Counted from the first letter of the stretch, positions 1-8,455 are shown. The stretch: DNA of 16,308 bases from JANWHZ01 sp964527385 (GCA_964527385.1 CAZGPZ010000021.1:1-16308); one strand, 5' to 3'. Translations and numbers: made by a program. Notes: generated by a model not told the origin, from the letters alone.

Positions 1-196
1 CGGCAGAACTCTGTATCTGCCAGGCATAGAGAGGGTTCAGCGACCCAAAGCCAGGGTCGTAGTATTGGTCAGTTACCCCGTTTCCGTCAAAGAGTTGGGA
101 GGAGTTGGTAACAGCCTGCTGAGAGTACCACGTCAACGCAAAAGCGAGCAGAATAATCGCTATGATGGTTGCGCAAACCATGACGAAACGCTTCAT
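1..196 (-). CDS. Membrane-anchored or secreted hypothetical protein, C-terminus cut by window edge
   Basis: The reading frame opens at the ATG at 196-194 and stays open to the window edge, so only the first 65 residues are seen. The protein starts MKRFVMVCATIIAIILLAFA, a short basic tip followed by about 17 hydrophobic residues. This is an N-terminal membrane anchor or uncleaved signal. The rest is polar and aromatic (WYSQQ, then DQYYDPGFGS). The start is supported by AGGATT about 7 bases upstream and by divergence from the DUF4287 gene, whose start is only 40 bases away. I do not recognise the family. The predicted location is the outer face of the cytoplasmic membrane; function is unknown. 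Confidence 0.7.
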   Translation of the reverse strand, partial: MKRFVMVCATIIAIILLAFALTWYSQQAVTNSSQLFDGNGVTDQYYDPGFGSLNPLYAWQIQSSA

Positions 197-221
197 AAAC
201 TTAATCCTAACATAAACTGCT

Positions 222-230
222 TGCTATACT
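222..230 (+). promoter_or_regulatory. Extended -10 promoter, predicted to give a leaderless mRNA
   Basis: TGCTATACT fits the extended -10 pattern TGnTATAAT. The last base of the hexamer (230) is 7 bases before the A of the ATG at 237, so transcription should begin at or within a base of the start codon. No clear -35 is seen, as is common for extended -10 promoters. No Shine-Dalgarno sequence fits between them. Confidence 0.55.
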
Positions 231-236
231 ACCGAT

Positions 237-437
237 ATGACATTCCAAACATATATTGATAATATGTGCACCAAAACAGGCAAAACACCGAAGGATTTCC
301 TGGAAGCCGCCAAAGCCAAAGACATGGTTGGCCCAAATGTGAAGGCTATGGAGACCGCCAACTGGCTGAAATCCGAGTACGGACACGGTCACGCTCTGGC
401 AATCGTCCTGACCATCAAGAACGCCGGCGCGCGGTGA
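237..437 (+). CDS. DUF4287 domain protein
   Basis: This is a 66-residue protein made of one DUF4287-type domain: an N-terminal MTFQTYIDNM, a TGKTPKDF segment, a K-rich linker, then NWLKSEYGHGHALAI near the C-terminus. The 'TGKTPxDF ... WLK..YGxGHxxA' pattern is the hallmark I used. Family members are small, and some larger proteins carry this domain next to a DUF5655 (transport-related) domain; no biochemical role is established. The ATG at 237 is the only reasonable start and lies directly on the predicted transcription start. It ends at TGA. It is divergent from the membrane-anchored gene and is followed after 67 bases by the P-loop NTPase. Confidence 0.85.
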   Translation: MTFQTYIDNMCTKTGKTPKDFLEAAKAKDMVGPNVKAMETANWLKSEYGHGHALAIVLTIKNAGAR

Positions 438-504
438 CCCCAAAAAGAAGTACATTCTTATCCCTGTTTCAACTCTGTTATTTTCATACGATAGTTAACT
501 CAAG

Positions 505-1062
505 ATGATGATTCAACAAGTTGCACAAGACATTTTGCATAAAAACAGCGAGCGCCGCCCGCAAATAATTGCGATAGAAGGCTTTGGCGGGTCAGGCAAG
601 TCGACCATTGCCCAGAAGCTTGGGGCTGAGCTCGGCAGCGCATACGTCGTTAGCATTGATGATTTTATCGTTAAAGAGAAGCTAGCTATGTCCTCATGGG
701 ATGATGGAGCGTTTGACCGCAAACGCCTGGAAGAGCAGGTACTTCGCCCCCTCTCCATAGGTAGGCCAGCGAACTATCAAAGGCTGAAATGGGCTAGCAA
801 CACACTAGGTGAGTTCATAGCGATTCCTGACGTAGATTACGTGATCATCGAAGGAATTACCGCCTACCATCCTGATATTGAGCACTACTACGATTTCAAA
901 GTATGGATCGATACGCCACTTGATATAGCGCAAATGCGCGGTCACACCAGAGAAGGCAGCAACGAGAATGCCAAGTACTGGGCTCTCTGGGCCGAGAATG
1001 ACCGCCGATACCTACAGCGGTATCACCCCGAACATCGAGCAGACTACACAATCGCCAATTAA
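505..1062 (+). CDS. P-loop NTPase, uridine-kinase-like
   Basis: This is a 185-residue cytosolic P-loop protein. Walker A is GFGGSGKST at residues 26-34. A SIDDF motif follows at about 50-54, in the place where uridine and phosphoribulokinase-type kinases carry their catalytic/substrate-binding Asp residues. YVIIEGI at about 113-119 serves as the Walker-B strand, and an arginine-rich lid (MRGHTREG, then NDRRYLQRYHPEHR) lies near the C-terminus. It most resembles uridine kinase/AAA_18-like proteins and may phosphorylate a nucleoside or other small molecule; the substrate cannot be read from sequence. Two overlapping ATG codons (505 and 508) are possible starts. There is no Shine-Dalgarno sequence. 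TAGTTA at 492-497 could be a -10 for a leaderless mRNA. Confidence 0.75.
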   Translation: MMIQQVAQDILHKNSERRPQIIAIEGFGGSGKSTIAQKLGAELGSAYVVSIDDFIVKEKLAMSSWDDGAFDRKRLEEQVLRPLSIGRPANYQRLKWASNTLGEFIAIPDVDYVIIEGITAYHPDIEHYYDFKVWIDTPLDIAQMRGHTREGSNENAKYWALWAENDRRYLQRYHPEHRADYTIAN

Positions 1063-1695
1063 GTGGGTTAAGCGCGAATCTGTACATTTTGCGAACATTA
1101 TATACGAACACAGAATAACAGGCGGATATGCCTCGGCAATATCATGTTGGTTAAAATGGGCGTTAAGCAGCGGCGGGCGGTGGATTGACGTGCAAAGCAA
1201 AAGTGCACATGGTCAAATGCGGCATTCAAGTCTAAACACAGTGCAGCAGAGCATTCAAAACAAACATTGACAAAACGTCGCACAATGTATATTTTGCGAC
1301 ACGACTATAGGGTAGTTAGTTGGTTACTAGTACTACTGCTTGCAGGGGAGTTTCACGCACCTGGCTATAATTTCGCCTATAGAATCCCTGCACGCAAACG
1401 CATATCCCTCAGCACCGCACGCCAGGCGCCGCGTACACGTATCCATGCCAGCAATGGCCGCGTGTGTGACATTTGACTTTTCCACAGGTATGTCGTGAAA
1501 ACTTGCTTTTTCGTGCTTTTCATGGCTTTTTTGCCTCTGCCCTCCTGCCTGTGTTAATTCCCTACTTTTGACATTTTCCTATTTTGGTATGTTGGTATAG
1601 TTTTTTTGATATTTGTTGCACTGTTACTATATGTGAACGTTTTACGAACGTAAGGCAGAGCGACGGGGGAATCCATGTCCTGCAACCATAAACCG
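1063..1695. other. Gene-free spacer of about 630 bases
   Basis: No convincing reading frame occurs on either strand; open frames here lack start signals and domain character. It holds a TTGACA promoter-like site with a palindrome (1267-1300), a possible hairpin with arms GCAGGG and CCCTGC (1342-1347 and 1386-1391), a match to the DnaA-box pattern TTWTNCACA (TTTTCCACA, 1478-1486), and a T-rich tract at 1490-1620. A small inverted repeat, ACGTT/AACGT with a 5-base loop, sits at about 1637-1651. No strong terminator for the upstream-coded dcw operon is visible. In many bacteria ftsA/ftsZ follow ftsQ, but neither is here. Confidence 0.6.
1267..1300 (+). promoter_or_regulatory. Promoter-like site with overlapping palindrome
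   Basis: TTGACA (1267-1272) is a perfect -35. Seventeen bases later is TATTTT (1290-1295), and TATATT (1288-1293) at 15-base spacing is an alternative. A dyad, GTCGCA at 1277-1282 and TGCGAC at 1295-1300, brackets the -10 and part of the spacer, as expected for a repressor site. No gene follows on the plus strand, so the transcript, if real, would be a small RNA or antisense to ftsQ. Confidence 0.35.
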
Positions 1696-2622
1696 TTATT
1701 TATAATATGCGCGGCCCAGCACGCGGACGTCGATATATTGCCCAGGGGTTGTTCCCCTGCCTTGGAGGTCGTGGCGAGCGGCCAGGAACGTGCCGACCTG
1801 CTGCAGGGCGCTATCGTCGGCCAGGTTAAATTTTACATAATACTTCTGGCCGGCAATGTATGCGTCCAATTCGCTCTCGCCCGCGGGCAGCACGAACGTA
1901 CTCACATCGACACCCTTTTGGGCGCATTGGTACTCGACGGCCTGTATAAATGCCACCGCATCACTCGGTAGTGCCGGCTGGCCAATCTGGACCGCCAGGT
2001 TGCCTTGGTCCTGGACTGCCGCCAGCCGCAATGACTCTGCGGTCGTGCCTTGCACATTGCTGACCGCGCGGCCATTTTCATCTATGACGTATGACTTGCC
2101 GTCACTGCCAGCCAACACTAATGCCGGCTTCGTAGCTTCAACATACACGATCGGCCGGTGCCCACCAAGCGTAAAACTGACGGAAACCGCCGCCAGCTCC
2201 GGGAACTGCCGTTCCAGGCTCTTGCTTATGCCTCCCGTGTCTATGGTAATCTTGTTCCGGTTCAGTATAGAACCAGCTACTAGGCGCTCAGCGGCCTTTT
2301 GGTATGCGACAAGGCTGTGTAGATAGCCGGTCGTGGTACTATCCAGCGGCACGACCTTAACATCAGTCGACAGCCCGAGGATATTGTATATGCCCAGGAA
2401 GATGGCGATGACGATTACCAGGAGACCGAATCGCCGCAGCCAATACGTCGCCGCACGGTGCGCCGCGCGAACCGCCAACGTGTCACGGAATACCTGCCTG
2501 CCGAGCGCGGCACGTTCTGGCGAACGCTGTGAGTAATATGCATACGGCGAAGTCCTGCCCATTGCCGTAGCCCGCCGGGATCCTTCCGGTTCTTGTTTTT
2601 TGCGGGCAAATGGCAGGCGCAT
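1696..2622 (-). CDS. ftsQ: Cell division protein FtsQ/DivIB
   Basis: The 308-residue protein has FtsQ/DivIB topology: a basic cytoplasmic N-terminus of about 60 residues (KKQEPEGSRR), one membrane span at about 63-85 (FGLLVIVIAIFLGIYNILG), then an extracytoplasmic part. The first section of that part (about 90-165, with FPELAAVSVSF and VYVEATKPALV) fits a POTRA domain, followed by a beta domain (SYVIDENGRAVS). In other bacteria it holds FtsL and FtsB at the septum and helps activate FtsW/FtsI. It is the last gene of the cluster, starting 5 bases after the murG stop, as is typical. No ftsA or ftsZ follows. The family is highly diverged, so the call rests on topology and position as well as motifs. 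Confidence 0.8.
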   Translation of the reverse strand: MRLPFARKKQEPEGSRRATAMGRTSPYAYYSQRSPERAALGRQVFRDTLAVRAAHRAATYWLRRFGLLVIVIAIFLGIYNILGLSTDVKVVPLDSTTTGYLHSLVAYQKAAERLVAGSILNRNKITIDTGGISKSLERQFPELAAVSVSFTLGGHRPIVYVEATKPALVLAGSDGKSYVIDENGRAVSNVQGTTAESLRLAAVQDQGNLAVQIGQPALPSDAVAFIQAVEYQCAQKGVDVSTFVLPAGESELDAYIAGQKYYVKFNLADDSALQQVGTFLAARHDLQGRGTTPGQYIDVRVLGRAYYK

Positions 2623-2627
2623 ATCGG

Positions 2628-3809
2628 CTAACTGCTAACCTTTTGGGAATGTCCCGGCTGCGCTTGGTCCAAAATTACCGTCGCCAAACGCCTCGCGGCG
2701 TCAGGGTGCGACAGTTTGGAAAGATTAGCGGCCAACTCCTGTCGGGCACTTTCATTATCAAACAGGCTGCTGACCGCTTGGGCCAGCCGGTGATCATGCC
2801 CCGCTTCCGCTTCGCCCAGCAGATACACGGCTCCATGTTTAGCTAACACCTTGGCATGACGGACTTGCCAGATAAGTTGCTCGGCGGGAATCACAATGCA
2901 TGCCTTGCCCTGGATGGCAAATTCTGCCAGGCTGCTGGCGCCGCTCCGCGTGATGATGACATCGGCGGCACCACTAAACTTATACAATTCACTCGTGAAA
3001 CTCTTGACGATCACGCGTTTTCGGTCGGCAACGCCGATCGTGCGGTCATACCAATCTTGTGTGTGCTGTTCGTGTTCGCGCCCGGCGACGTGGACGACAG
3101 CCAAGCGAGGATATTGCTTGAGCAGCCATGGGACTTGCTGCGTTACTGCGTCGTTGAGCCATGCCGCCCCATTGCCACCACCGGTGACGAGCAGGACTTG
3201 CCGGTAGTCGCTGAGATGCAATTCTTCTCGGTATTGTTGTTGTAATTTTGTCGTCACTGGCCGATACTCCCCCGCTACCGGCACACCGACTGAAATCGTT
3301 TTGGCCTTCGGGTACGGATAATCTTCAACTGGAAGCGCGACTGCGTGTATTGCTGCCCAGCGCGCAATAACGCGATTGGCTAGGCTTGGCGTACTATCGG
3401 AATCATGCGTGATGTATGGCACGCCCGCCAGTTTACCGCCAAGCGCGACCGGCACGCTGACGTAGCCGCCGCGCGTGAAAATAACACTCGGCTTGAGTCT
3501 TTTTACCAACCAGTAGCTCTGCCACAATCCAACCAAAGTAAGCACGGCATCGCAGGCGTTTTGGGCTTGGGTTGCAAGGTCAAACACCTGGCGCCACCCT
3601 TCCCCGTGATAGCGGCGGAACTTCCCTGCCCTGACGGCATACACGGCATCAATCGCCGGGTGCGATGCCGGTAGATCTGCCAGCTTCCCACCCTTCTGGC
3701 CAACGTACACCAGCCGGACATCCGGCCGAAGTTTCTTCAGCTCGCTAGCGATCGCCAAGACGGGGGTGATATGCCCCCCTGTCCCGCCGCCGGTCAGCAT
3801 GATTGTCAT
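2628..3809 (-). CDS. murG: UDP-GlcNAc:undecaprenyl-PP-MurNAc-pentapeptide GlcNAc transferase MurG
   Basis: MurG adds GlcNAc to lipid I to make lipid II on the cytoplasmic side of the membrane. From the ATG at 3809 the protein is 393 residues and opens with the glycine loop GGGTGGH (residues 7-13, including the conserved His). A second glycine loop, VTGGGNGAAWLND, lies mid-protein. The donor-binding segment SGAADVIITRSGASSLAEFA matches the family pattern. I chose this start, not the open frame up to 3902, because AAGGAG lies 6 bases upstream and the fold begins at once with TIMLTGGG. The start lies inside ftsW (65-base overlap), which implies translational coupling. It is slightly longer than the usual ~360 residues. 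Confidence 0.95.
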   Translation of the reverse strand: MTIMLTGGGTGGHITPVLAIASELKKLRPDVRLVYVGQKGGKLADLPASHPAIDAVYAVRAGKFRRYHGEGWRQVFDLATQAQNACDAVLTLVGLWQSYWLVKRLKPSVIFTRGGYVSVPVALGGKLAGVPYITHDSDSTPSLANRVIARWAAIHAVALPVEDYPYPKAKTISVGVPVAGEYRPVTTKLQQQYREELHLSDYRQVLLVTGGGNGAAWLNDAVTQQVPWLLKQYPRLAVVHVAGREHEQHTQDWYDRTIGVADRKRVIVKSFTSELYKFSGAADVIITRSGASSLAEFAIQGKACIVIPAEQLIWQVRHAKVLAKHGAVYLLGEAEAGHDHRLAQAVSSLFDNESARQELAANLSKLSHPDAARRLATVILDQAQPGHSQKVSS

Positions 3810-5022
3810 AGCTGGCTCCTTGCTCTTTACGTTGGCTGATGCGCGTGCCGAGCGCGCTGTAATGCGACGCCTGGAAAACAAGTCCAACTGCCGCCATAGC
3901 AAAAATCACGCTCGTCCCGCCGTAGCTGACAAACGGGAGCGTGATGCCTTTCAATGGCAGAACCCCGATCATCGCCCCAATATTAATTATCGATTGCACG
4001 CTCAACCAGGTGAAAACCCCGACAACCAACAGGCGGCTGAAATCGTCTTGCGACCGCTCGGCAACCGTTTTAATGCGCGCGAACAAGCCAATAAGCAGCG
4101 CAAGCAACAAAACCGCGCCGACAAAACCGAACTTCTCGGCATAAATAGCAAATATCGAATCGTTAGCTGCCTCCGGCAGGTACCCATACGCCTGGACACT
4201 GCTGCCAAGGCCCAACCCGATCATCCCGCCCGACCCGACGGCAATCAATGCCTGGCATGCTTGGTAGCTGCTGTCTTGGCACGTCGCTGAAGGGTGCAGA
4301 AACGCGAATAGCCGGTCGCGCCGGTATGGAATGGCAGCAATAGACAGCACTACTCCTATGGCAATAATGCCAACGATCATTGCCAGGCGCTTGAGCGGCA
4401 TGCCGGCGACGAACAGCATCGCGGCGATCATCGCGACCATTACTCCCATGGAGCCAAGGTCGCTCTGGATGCCGACGACGACAATGCCCGCGACTGCGAG
4501 CACTATCAATATTGGCTTGAGCGTCAGTTGCACATTTTTGATCGTGCCATCATGGATACGGTCTGCCAGCAGTCCGGCCAGCCAGATCAGCACGGCGAAC
4601 TTCAAGAATTCTACCGACTGGAACGAGAACGCCCCGAGCCGGACCCAGCGATGTGCCGGGTAGTTCGGGTTGACCGGCATAACGATCGCGACCAACGTCG
4701 CCAGTGCCGCGGCAATCAACAGCGGGCGGGCCAATGCCCGCCATTTCCCGAGCGGGACGTGCGATACAACTATAAATACCCCGAGCCCAAGGAAAATTGC
4801 GATGAGCTGTTTGACGACATAATAATTGCTGCCGACGTTCGCTACAACGCTCAGGGCGGGACTGATGGAAAAAATGACGATTAGCCCGATCACGAGCAAC
4901 ATGACCGTCAGGCTTACCAGCCAGTAGTCTGGCCGATGCCGGCGGCCAAGGTTGGCATCAGTTTGCGGCGGCCGCGAACCCGGCACGAAGCCGGCGCTAT
5001 GGGTGTAAAAACGTTCCGCCAC
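3745..5022 (-). CDS. ftsW: Septal peptidoglycan glycosyltransferase FtsW (SEDS family)
   Basis: This 425-residue multi-pass membrane protein polymerises lipid II at the septum with its partner PBP (FtsI). Visible SEDS motifs are HRWVRLGAFSFQSVEFLKF (about 124-142; the usual FQPSE is SVE here), LPEAANDSIFAIYAEKFG (282-299) with the expected catalytic Asp at about 288, and LPLKGITLPFVSYGGTS (355-371). An insertion with two Cys (ATCQDSSYQAC) precedes the catalytic loop. The N-terminal 30 residues are polar and cytoplasmic. The start is GTG at 5022, 15 bases after the mraY stop; AAGGGG lies a little far upstream. Its last ~22 codons overlap murG, and this basic tail is probably dispensable. Confidence 0.95.
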   Translation of the reverse strand: MAERFYTHSAGFVPGSRPPQTDANLGRRHRPDYWLVSLTVMLLVIGLIVIFSISPALSVVANVGSNYYVVKQLIAIFLGLGVFIVVSHVPLGKWRALARPLLIAAALATLVAIVMPVNPNYPAHRWVRLGAFSFQSVEFLKFAVLIWLAGLLADRIHDGTIKNVQLTLKPILIVLAVAGIVVVGIQSDLGSMGVMVAMIAAMLFVAGMPLKRLAMIVGIIAIGVVLSIAAIPYRRDRLFAFLHPSATCQDSSYQACQALIAVGSGGMIGLGLGSSVQAYGYLPEAANDSIFAIYAEKFGFVGAVLLLALLIGLFARIKTVAERSQDDFSRLLVVGVFTWLSVQSIINIGAMIGVLPLKGITLPFVSYGGTSVIFAMAAVGLVFQASHYSALGTRISQRKEQGASYDNHADRRRDRGAYHPRLGDR

Positions 5023-5037
5023 GCCGCTTGCAGCCCC

Positions 5038-6078
5038 TTATCCCTTGCCGACTAAGAACAACATCAACCCGAACACGCCAGCAACCCATCCAAGCACCCA
5101 GAAACGCATGGTGACTTTCGTCTCCGGCCAGCCAATCGCTTCGAAGTGATGGTGGATAGGAGATGACAAGAATACCTTTTTGCCGTGACGCAGTTTCTTT
5201 GAAGTGCGGTTGATAATCACCGAGCCGGTTTCCATGACATACACCGCCCCGATAACCGGCAGGACGTAAATCGTATTCGTTTGCATTGCAATGATACCAA
5301 GCGCCGTGCCGAGCGCGAACGAGCCCACATCACCCATGAATAACCGTGCCGGGTAGATATTGAACCATGTGTAACTGATCAATGCGCCAACAACAGTCAT
5401 GCAGAACGCCGCAAGCGAATACTTGCCCTCGACGCCCGCGATAATGGCATAAATGATGAATGAAGTCGTCAGCAAACCGCCCGCCAGCCCGTCAAGGCCG
5501 TCGCTGATATTCACGGCATTTGCGGTCGCAATGACGACAAACCAGAATAGCAAGATGATCCCTGCGCCGATATACACGTCATGAACACCTGGCAAGTACA
5601 CATGCGTGACGCCAAGCTTAGAATAGAACCACCAGCCGCCCGCCAGCGCGATCAGGCTATGCAGCACGAGCTTCGTCTTGGCGCGCATCCCGGCGATGCC
5701 GCTCGACCCGCGGATGTTCATGTAATCATCAAGCAAGCCAACCAACCCGGAAGCAACCATGCCGGCAAGCGGCAGCCAGGTTTCGCCGCGGCTTAGGTTA
5801 AATGGCAACGTCACGAGTGTGATCGACGCGACAAAAATGATCCCCGCCATCGTCGGTATCAGGCGTTTATGCTTCGCTGCATGCAATTTTTGATATACCG
5901 GCGCGGCGGCTCCGCCGACATCTTCGGTGCGTTGGCGCTTCCACCACTCGAACCGGTACGCTATCGTCGTGTATAGCGGCGTCAAAATCATGCTGACCAG
6001 GAAACCGAGCGTGCCAAGCAGGAGGATTTGGACGAGCGTAACATCTTGGATGATAATGTGCAACGAGTTCGAATTCAT
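5038..6078 (-). CDS. mraY: Phospho-MurNAc-pentapeptide transferase MraY
   Basis: MraY transfers phospho-MurNAc-pentapeptide from UDP to undecaprenyl phosphate, giving lipid I. The 346-residue protein has about ten membrane spans. It keeps the family signatures: GLLDDY (Asp117-Asp118), NAVNISDGLDGLAGG (187-201), FMGDVGSFALG (247-257, catalytic Asp about 250), and SPIHHHFE (306-313). The usual GTPTMGG is LIPTMAG here. The length is normal. The ATG at 6078 has AAGGGA 5 bases upstream. It lies 37 bases after ftsI; in most bacteria murE and murF lie between ftsI and mraY and murD between mraY and ftsW, and all three are absent. Confidence 0.97.
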   Translation of the reverse strand: MNSNSLHIIIQDVTLVQILLLGTLGFLVSMILTPLYTTIAYRFEWWKRQRTEDVGGAAAPVYQKLHAAKHKRLIPTMAGIIFVASITLVTLPFNLSRGETWLPLAGMVASGLVGLLDDYMNIRGSSGIAGMRAKTKLVLHSLIALAGGWWFYSKLGVTHVYLPGVHDVYIGAGIILLFWFVVIATANAVNISDGLDGLAGGLLTTSFIIYAIIAGVEGKYSLAAFCMTVVGALISYTWFNIYPARLFMGDVGSFALGTALGIIAMQTNTIYVLPVIGAVYVMETGSVIINRTSKKLRHGKKVFLSSPIHHHFEAIGWPETKVTMRFWVLGWVAGVFGLMLFLVGKG

Positions 6079-6115
6079 CTTGTTCCCTTTTTTCTTTCCT
6101 TCTGATTATACATCC

Positions 6116-7933
6116 TTAGCGCGCCTTGGGCGTGACAAACGAATTATTGATAAGCATGTGCGCCAAATCTGCAAAGACCGGTTGCCCAGCCATGGATCCG
6201 GCATAGCCATTTACCTGCGGCTCGATATTGAATACGACGATCACGTATTGTGGCCGGTCGCCACCGACAAAGCCGACGTACGTGCCATTGTATATATTGT
6301 CGTAGTAGCCGCCCGATGGCTTCGCGACTTGTGCCGTGCCGGTCTTGCCGCCGACCACATAACCCGATGGGAATGACATATAGCCAAATCCTTCATGGTA
6401 ATACGTCGTTACGACGTTTTCCAAAAGCGGCATAAGCTCGGTTCCCGTGCTGGGATTCACCACGCCCCGCTCGACAACTTTGGGTTTATTGGTGTCCACG
6501 CTGCCATCCGAATGGACGACTTGGTCCACGAGTGTTGGCTGGTAGTATGTGCCGCCATTGAGCACGCTCGACAGCGCCGCTCCCAGCTGGAGCGCGGTCA
6601 TCTGCACGCCTTGCCCAAACGACGTATTTGCATACGTCAGGGCAATTGCCGGGCTGGTGGGGTCATCGGTCGGTACAACGCCTGGCGACTCGTAGCCTTG
6701 TTCTATATTAGTGTATTGCCCCAAACGGAAATGCTTGGTCATATAGTCATGCCACGCGTCGATGCCGTGCTGCGTGATCGCGGTGCCCCCAGGATGGCTC
6801 ATTTGCATCAGCAGCCACGTCGCGCCGGTATTCAGCGATAGTGACAAAATACTCGCGATATTCTGCTGCCGCGCGCCGCCGTCTTCTTCGATGTCGGTAA
6901 TATTGAACCCGTCCACTTTCCAGTGCGCCGGGTCGTAGAAGCTGGTGTTCGGCTGGACGGCGCCCAAGTCAAGCGCGGCAGAAGCTGTCAGCGTCTTCAT
7001 GGTCGACCCAGGCTCGATCGCGTTCGCGACCGCGCCGTTCTGGAACAATGCGACATTATTCACGTCTTGATAATTCGCCGGATCGTATGAAGGATAGTTC
7101 GCCATGGCCTTGATTTGCCCGGTATTCGGATCCATGACCAGCGCGCTAATGCCTTTGGAATGGGTTTTTTGGTATTCGCTGGCCAAGATTTGCTCCATCT
7201 GCGCTTGCATTGCCAAGTTCAACGTCGTGACAATGTCGTCGCCATTTGCCGGCGCCGTTTCGACATTCCCTTTCGTTGCGGCCAATGGCACCCCATTGAC
7301 GTCAGTTACCGCGCGGACTTGCCCTGGCTTTCCCTCCAACTGCTTGTTGAGCGCCTGCTCCAAGCCGTACTGCCCGGTGCCGGTGCTATCGACGTAGCCT
7401 AGCACCTGTGCGGCGAGGTTCCCCTGGGGATATGTCCGGTAATCTTGCCCTTGCGTGCCGACACCCGGCAGCTTGAGTGCCAGTACCTTTTGGCTGATGT
7501 TAGCGCTGAGCTTTTTGCCCAAGATAACATACCGCGTGTCTGGCATCCGCATCTGCTGGGCGTATTTCGATGCGTCGCCGCCCGTCACGGCGGCTACTCT
7601 GAGCGCCGTACCGCTTGGGTCCGTAATAAATGTCGGGTCCGCATACAAGGTGTACAGTTCTTGGTTCAGGACGATTGGCACCAAGCTGTCACCATCATGC
7701 GCCTCGATAATGCCGCGCGATGCCGGGATCTCGTATTGCTTGAACTGGTCGGCGTACGCCGCGTTCCGGTAATAGCTATACCGGATAATCTGCACATAGA
7801 ACAACCGCAGGCCAAACAGCGCGATGACCGCGGCCAAAACACCGTACATAATACGTACCCGGGTCATGGCACGGGTATAACCGCCTCTGTCGGGAGGCGC
7901 GAATTGGTGTGAACGGCGGCGTCTGAGATCCAT
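6116..7933 (-). CDS. ftsI: Class B penicillin-binding protein, FtsI-like transpeptidase
   Basis: This is the septal peptidoglycan cross-linking enzyme, anchored by one N-terminal membrane span (VRIMYGVLAAVIALFGLRLF, about 27-46). It has the class B dimerisation/pedestal domain (ASRGIIEAHDG, DYRTYPQGNLAAQVLGYV), then the transpeptidase domain with all three motifs: SxxK as EPGSTMK (Ser about 310), SxN as SLN (about 366-368) and KTG as GGKTGTAQ (about 530-532). From the ATG at 7933 it is 605 residues. The frame is open to a TTG at 7987, giving 18 more residues with no ribosome site. I prefer the ATG because it begins with the basic tip MDLRRRR, but it too lacks a close Shine-Dalgarno. Its position after ftsL fits FtsI. 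Confidence 0.93.
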   Translation of the reverse strand: MDLRRRRSHQFAPPDRGGYTRAMTRVRIMYGVLAAVIALFGLRLFYVQIIRYSYYRNAAYADQFKQYEIPASRGIIEAHDGDSLVPIVLNQELYTLYADPTFITDPSGTALRVAAVTGGDASKYAQQMRMPDTRYVILGKKLSANISQKVLALKLPGVGTQGQDYRTYPQGNLAAQVLGYVDSTGTGQYGLEQALNKQLEGKPGQVRAVTDVNGVPLAATKGNVETAPANGDDIVTTLNLAMQAQMEQILASEYQKTHSKGISALVMDPNTGQIKAMANYPSYDPANYQDVNNVALFQNGAVANAIEPGSTMKTLTASAALDLGAVQPNTSFYDPAHWKVDGFNITDIEEDGGARQQNIASILSLSLNTGATWLLMQMSHPGGTAITQHGIDAWHDYMTKHFRLGQYTNIEQGYESPGVVPTDDPTSPAIALTYANTSFGQGVQMTALQLGAALSSVLNGGTYYQPTLVDQVVHSDGSVDTNKPKVVERGVVNPSTGTELMPLLENVVTTYYHEGFGYMSFPSGYVVGGKTGTAQVAKPSGGYYDNIYNGTYVGFVGGDRPQYVIVVFNIEPQVNGYAGSMAGQPVFADLAHMLINNSFVTPKAR

Positions 7934-8005
7934 GAATAAAGCTATCTTGGCAACACTTCCCTGCCTGGTTACCCCAGAAAGGTGCAAATCAAATAAAATC
8001 GCATG

Positions 8006-8398
8006 CTACTGCTGGACAGTACCGCTTGGCGAGACGGGGATGAGCGCGCTTGCGACTTGGCTGTGCTGTACCCGGCTCAGCGATTGTAGCCGCGCCGAAG
8101 CCAATGCCAGGTTGTCATGCTCGGCCTGCAATTGCGACTGCTTCTCTTGCAAATTGTTAATTTGGTAGCCATACGCGTTGGTTTTCGTCACCTGCGTGAG
8201 GTACAGGAGACCAAGCAGGCACGCCAGCACGACCAAAATAATTGTGTTGCTGACCGGCCCAAGTTTTTGTTTTTCAGCCTGGAACCCCACGGCGTTTTGG
8301 TTGCGCCCTACAAACGGACGCGGCCCGCGCGGGAGCACGGCACGTGATGAACTCGCATATTGCCCGCGGCTCATACTCAATGTGCTTGAATATGTCAT
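8006..8398 (-). CDS. ftsL: FtsL-like division protein
   Basis: The 130-residue bitopic protein has a basic, proline-containing cytoplasmic tail of about 50 residues, one membrane span (about 51-70, NTIILVVLACLLGLLYLTQV), and a heptad-rich segment (INNLQEKQSQLQAEHDNLAL, about 80-100) that should form a coiled coil. This is FtsL architecture. FtsL pairs with FtsB and binds FtsQ/DivIB to activate FtsWI. Sequence identity in the family is low, so topology and the slot between rsmH and ftsI are the main evidence. The ATG at 8398 has no strong Shine-Dalgarno. A 199-base spacer with a hairpin precedes it. Confidence 0.85.
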   Translation of the reverse strand: MTYSSTLSMSRGQYASSSRAVLPRGPRPFVGRNQNAVGFQAEKQKLGPVSNTIILVVLACLLGLLYLTQVTKTNAYGYQINNLQEKQSQLQAEHDNLALASARLQSLSRVQHSQVASALIPVSPSGTVQQ

Positions 8399-8455
8399 AA
8401 CGGTTGGTTATTTCTTTCTAGTACTTATTTTTGTGTTTATTTTTGTAGGCCTTTC

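Noticed and set aside
1088..1651. GAAC...ACGAAC elements at about 1090 and 1635 as LexA-like operators
   Set aside because: Spacing differs (9 versus 7 bases), half-sites are direct not inverted, and no SOS gene follows.
1675..1971. Plus-strand ORF with a purine-rich GGGGGAA upstream, opposite the end of ftsQ
   Set aside because: Its residues show no domain character and it is antisense to a well-supported gene; the upstream purines are most likely chance.
3810..3902. murG start at 3902
   Set aside because: It would add 31 basic residues before the glycine loop and skip the strong AAGGAG site at the 3809 start.
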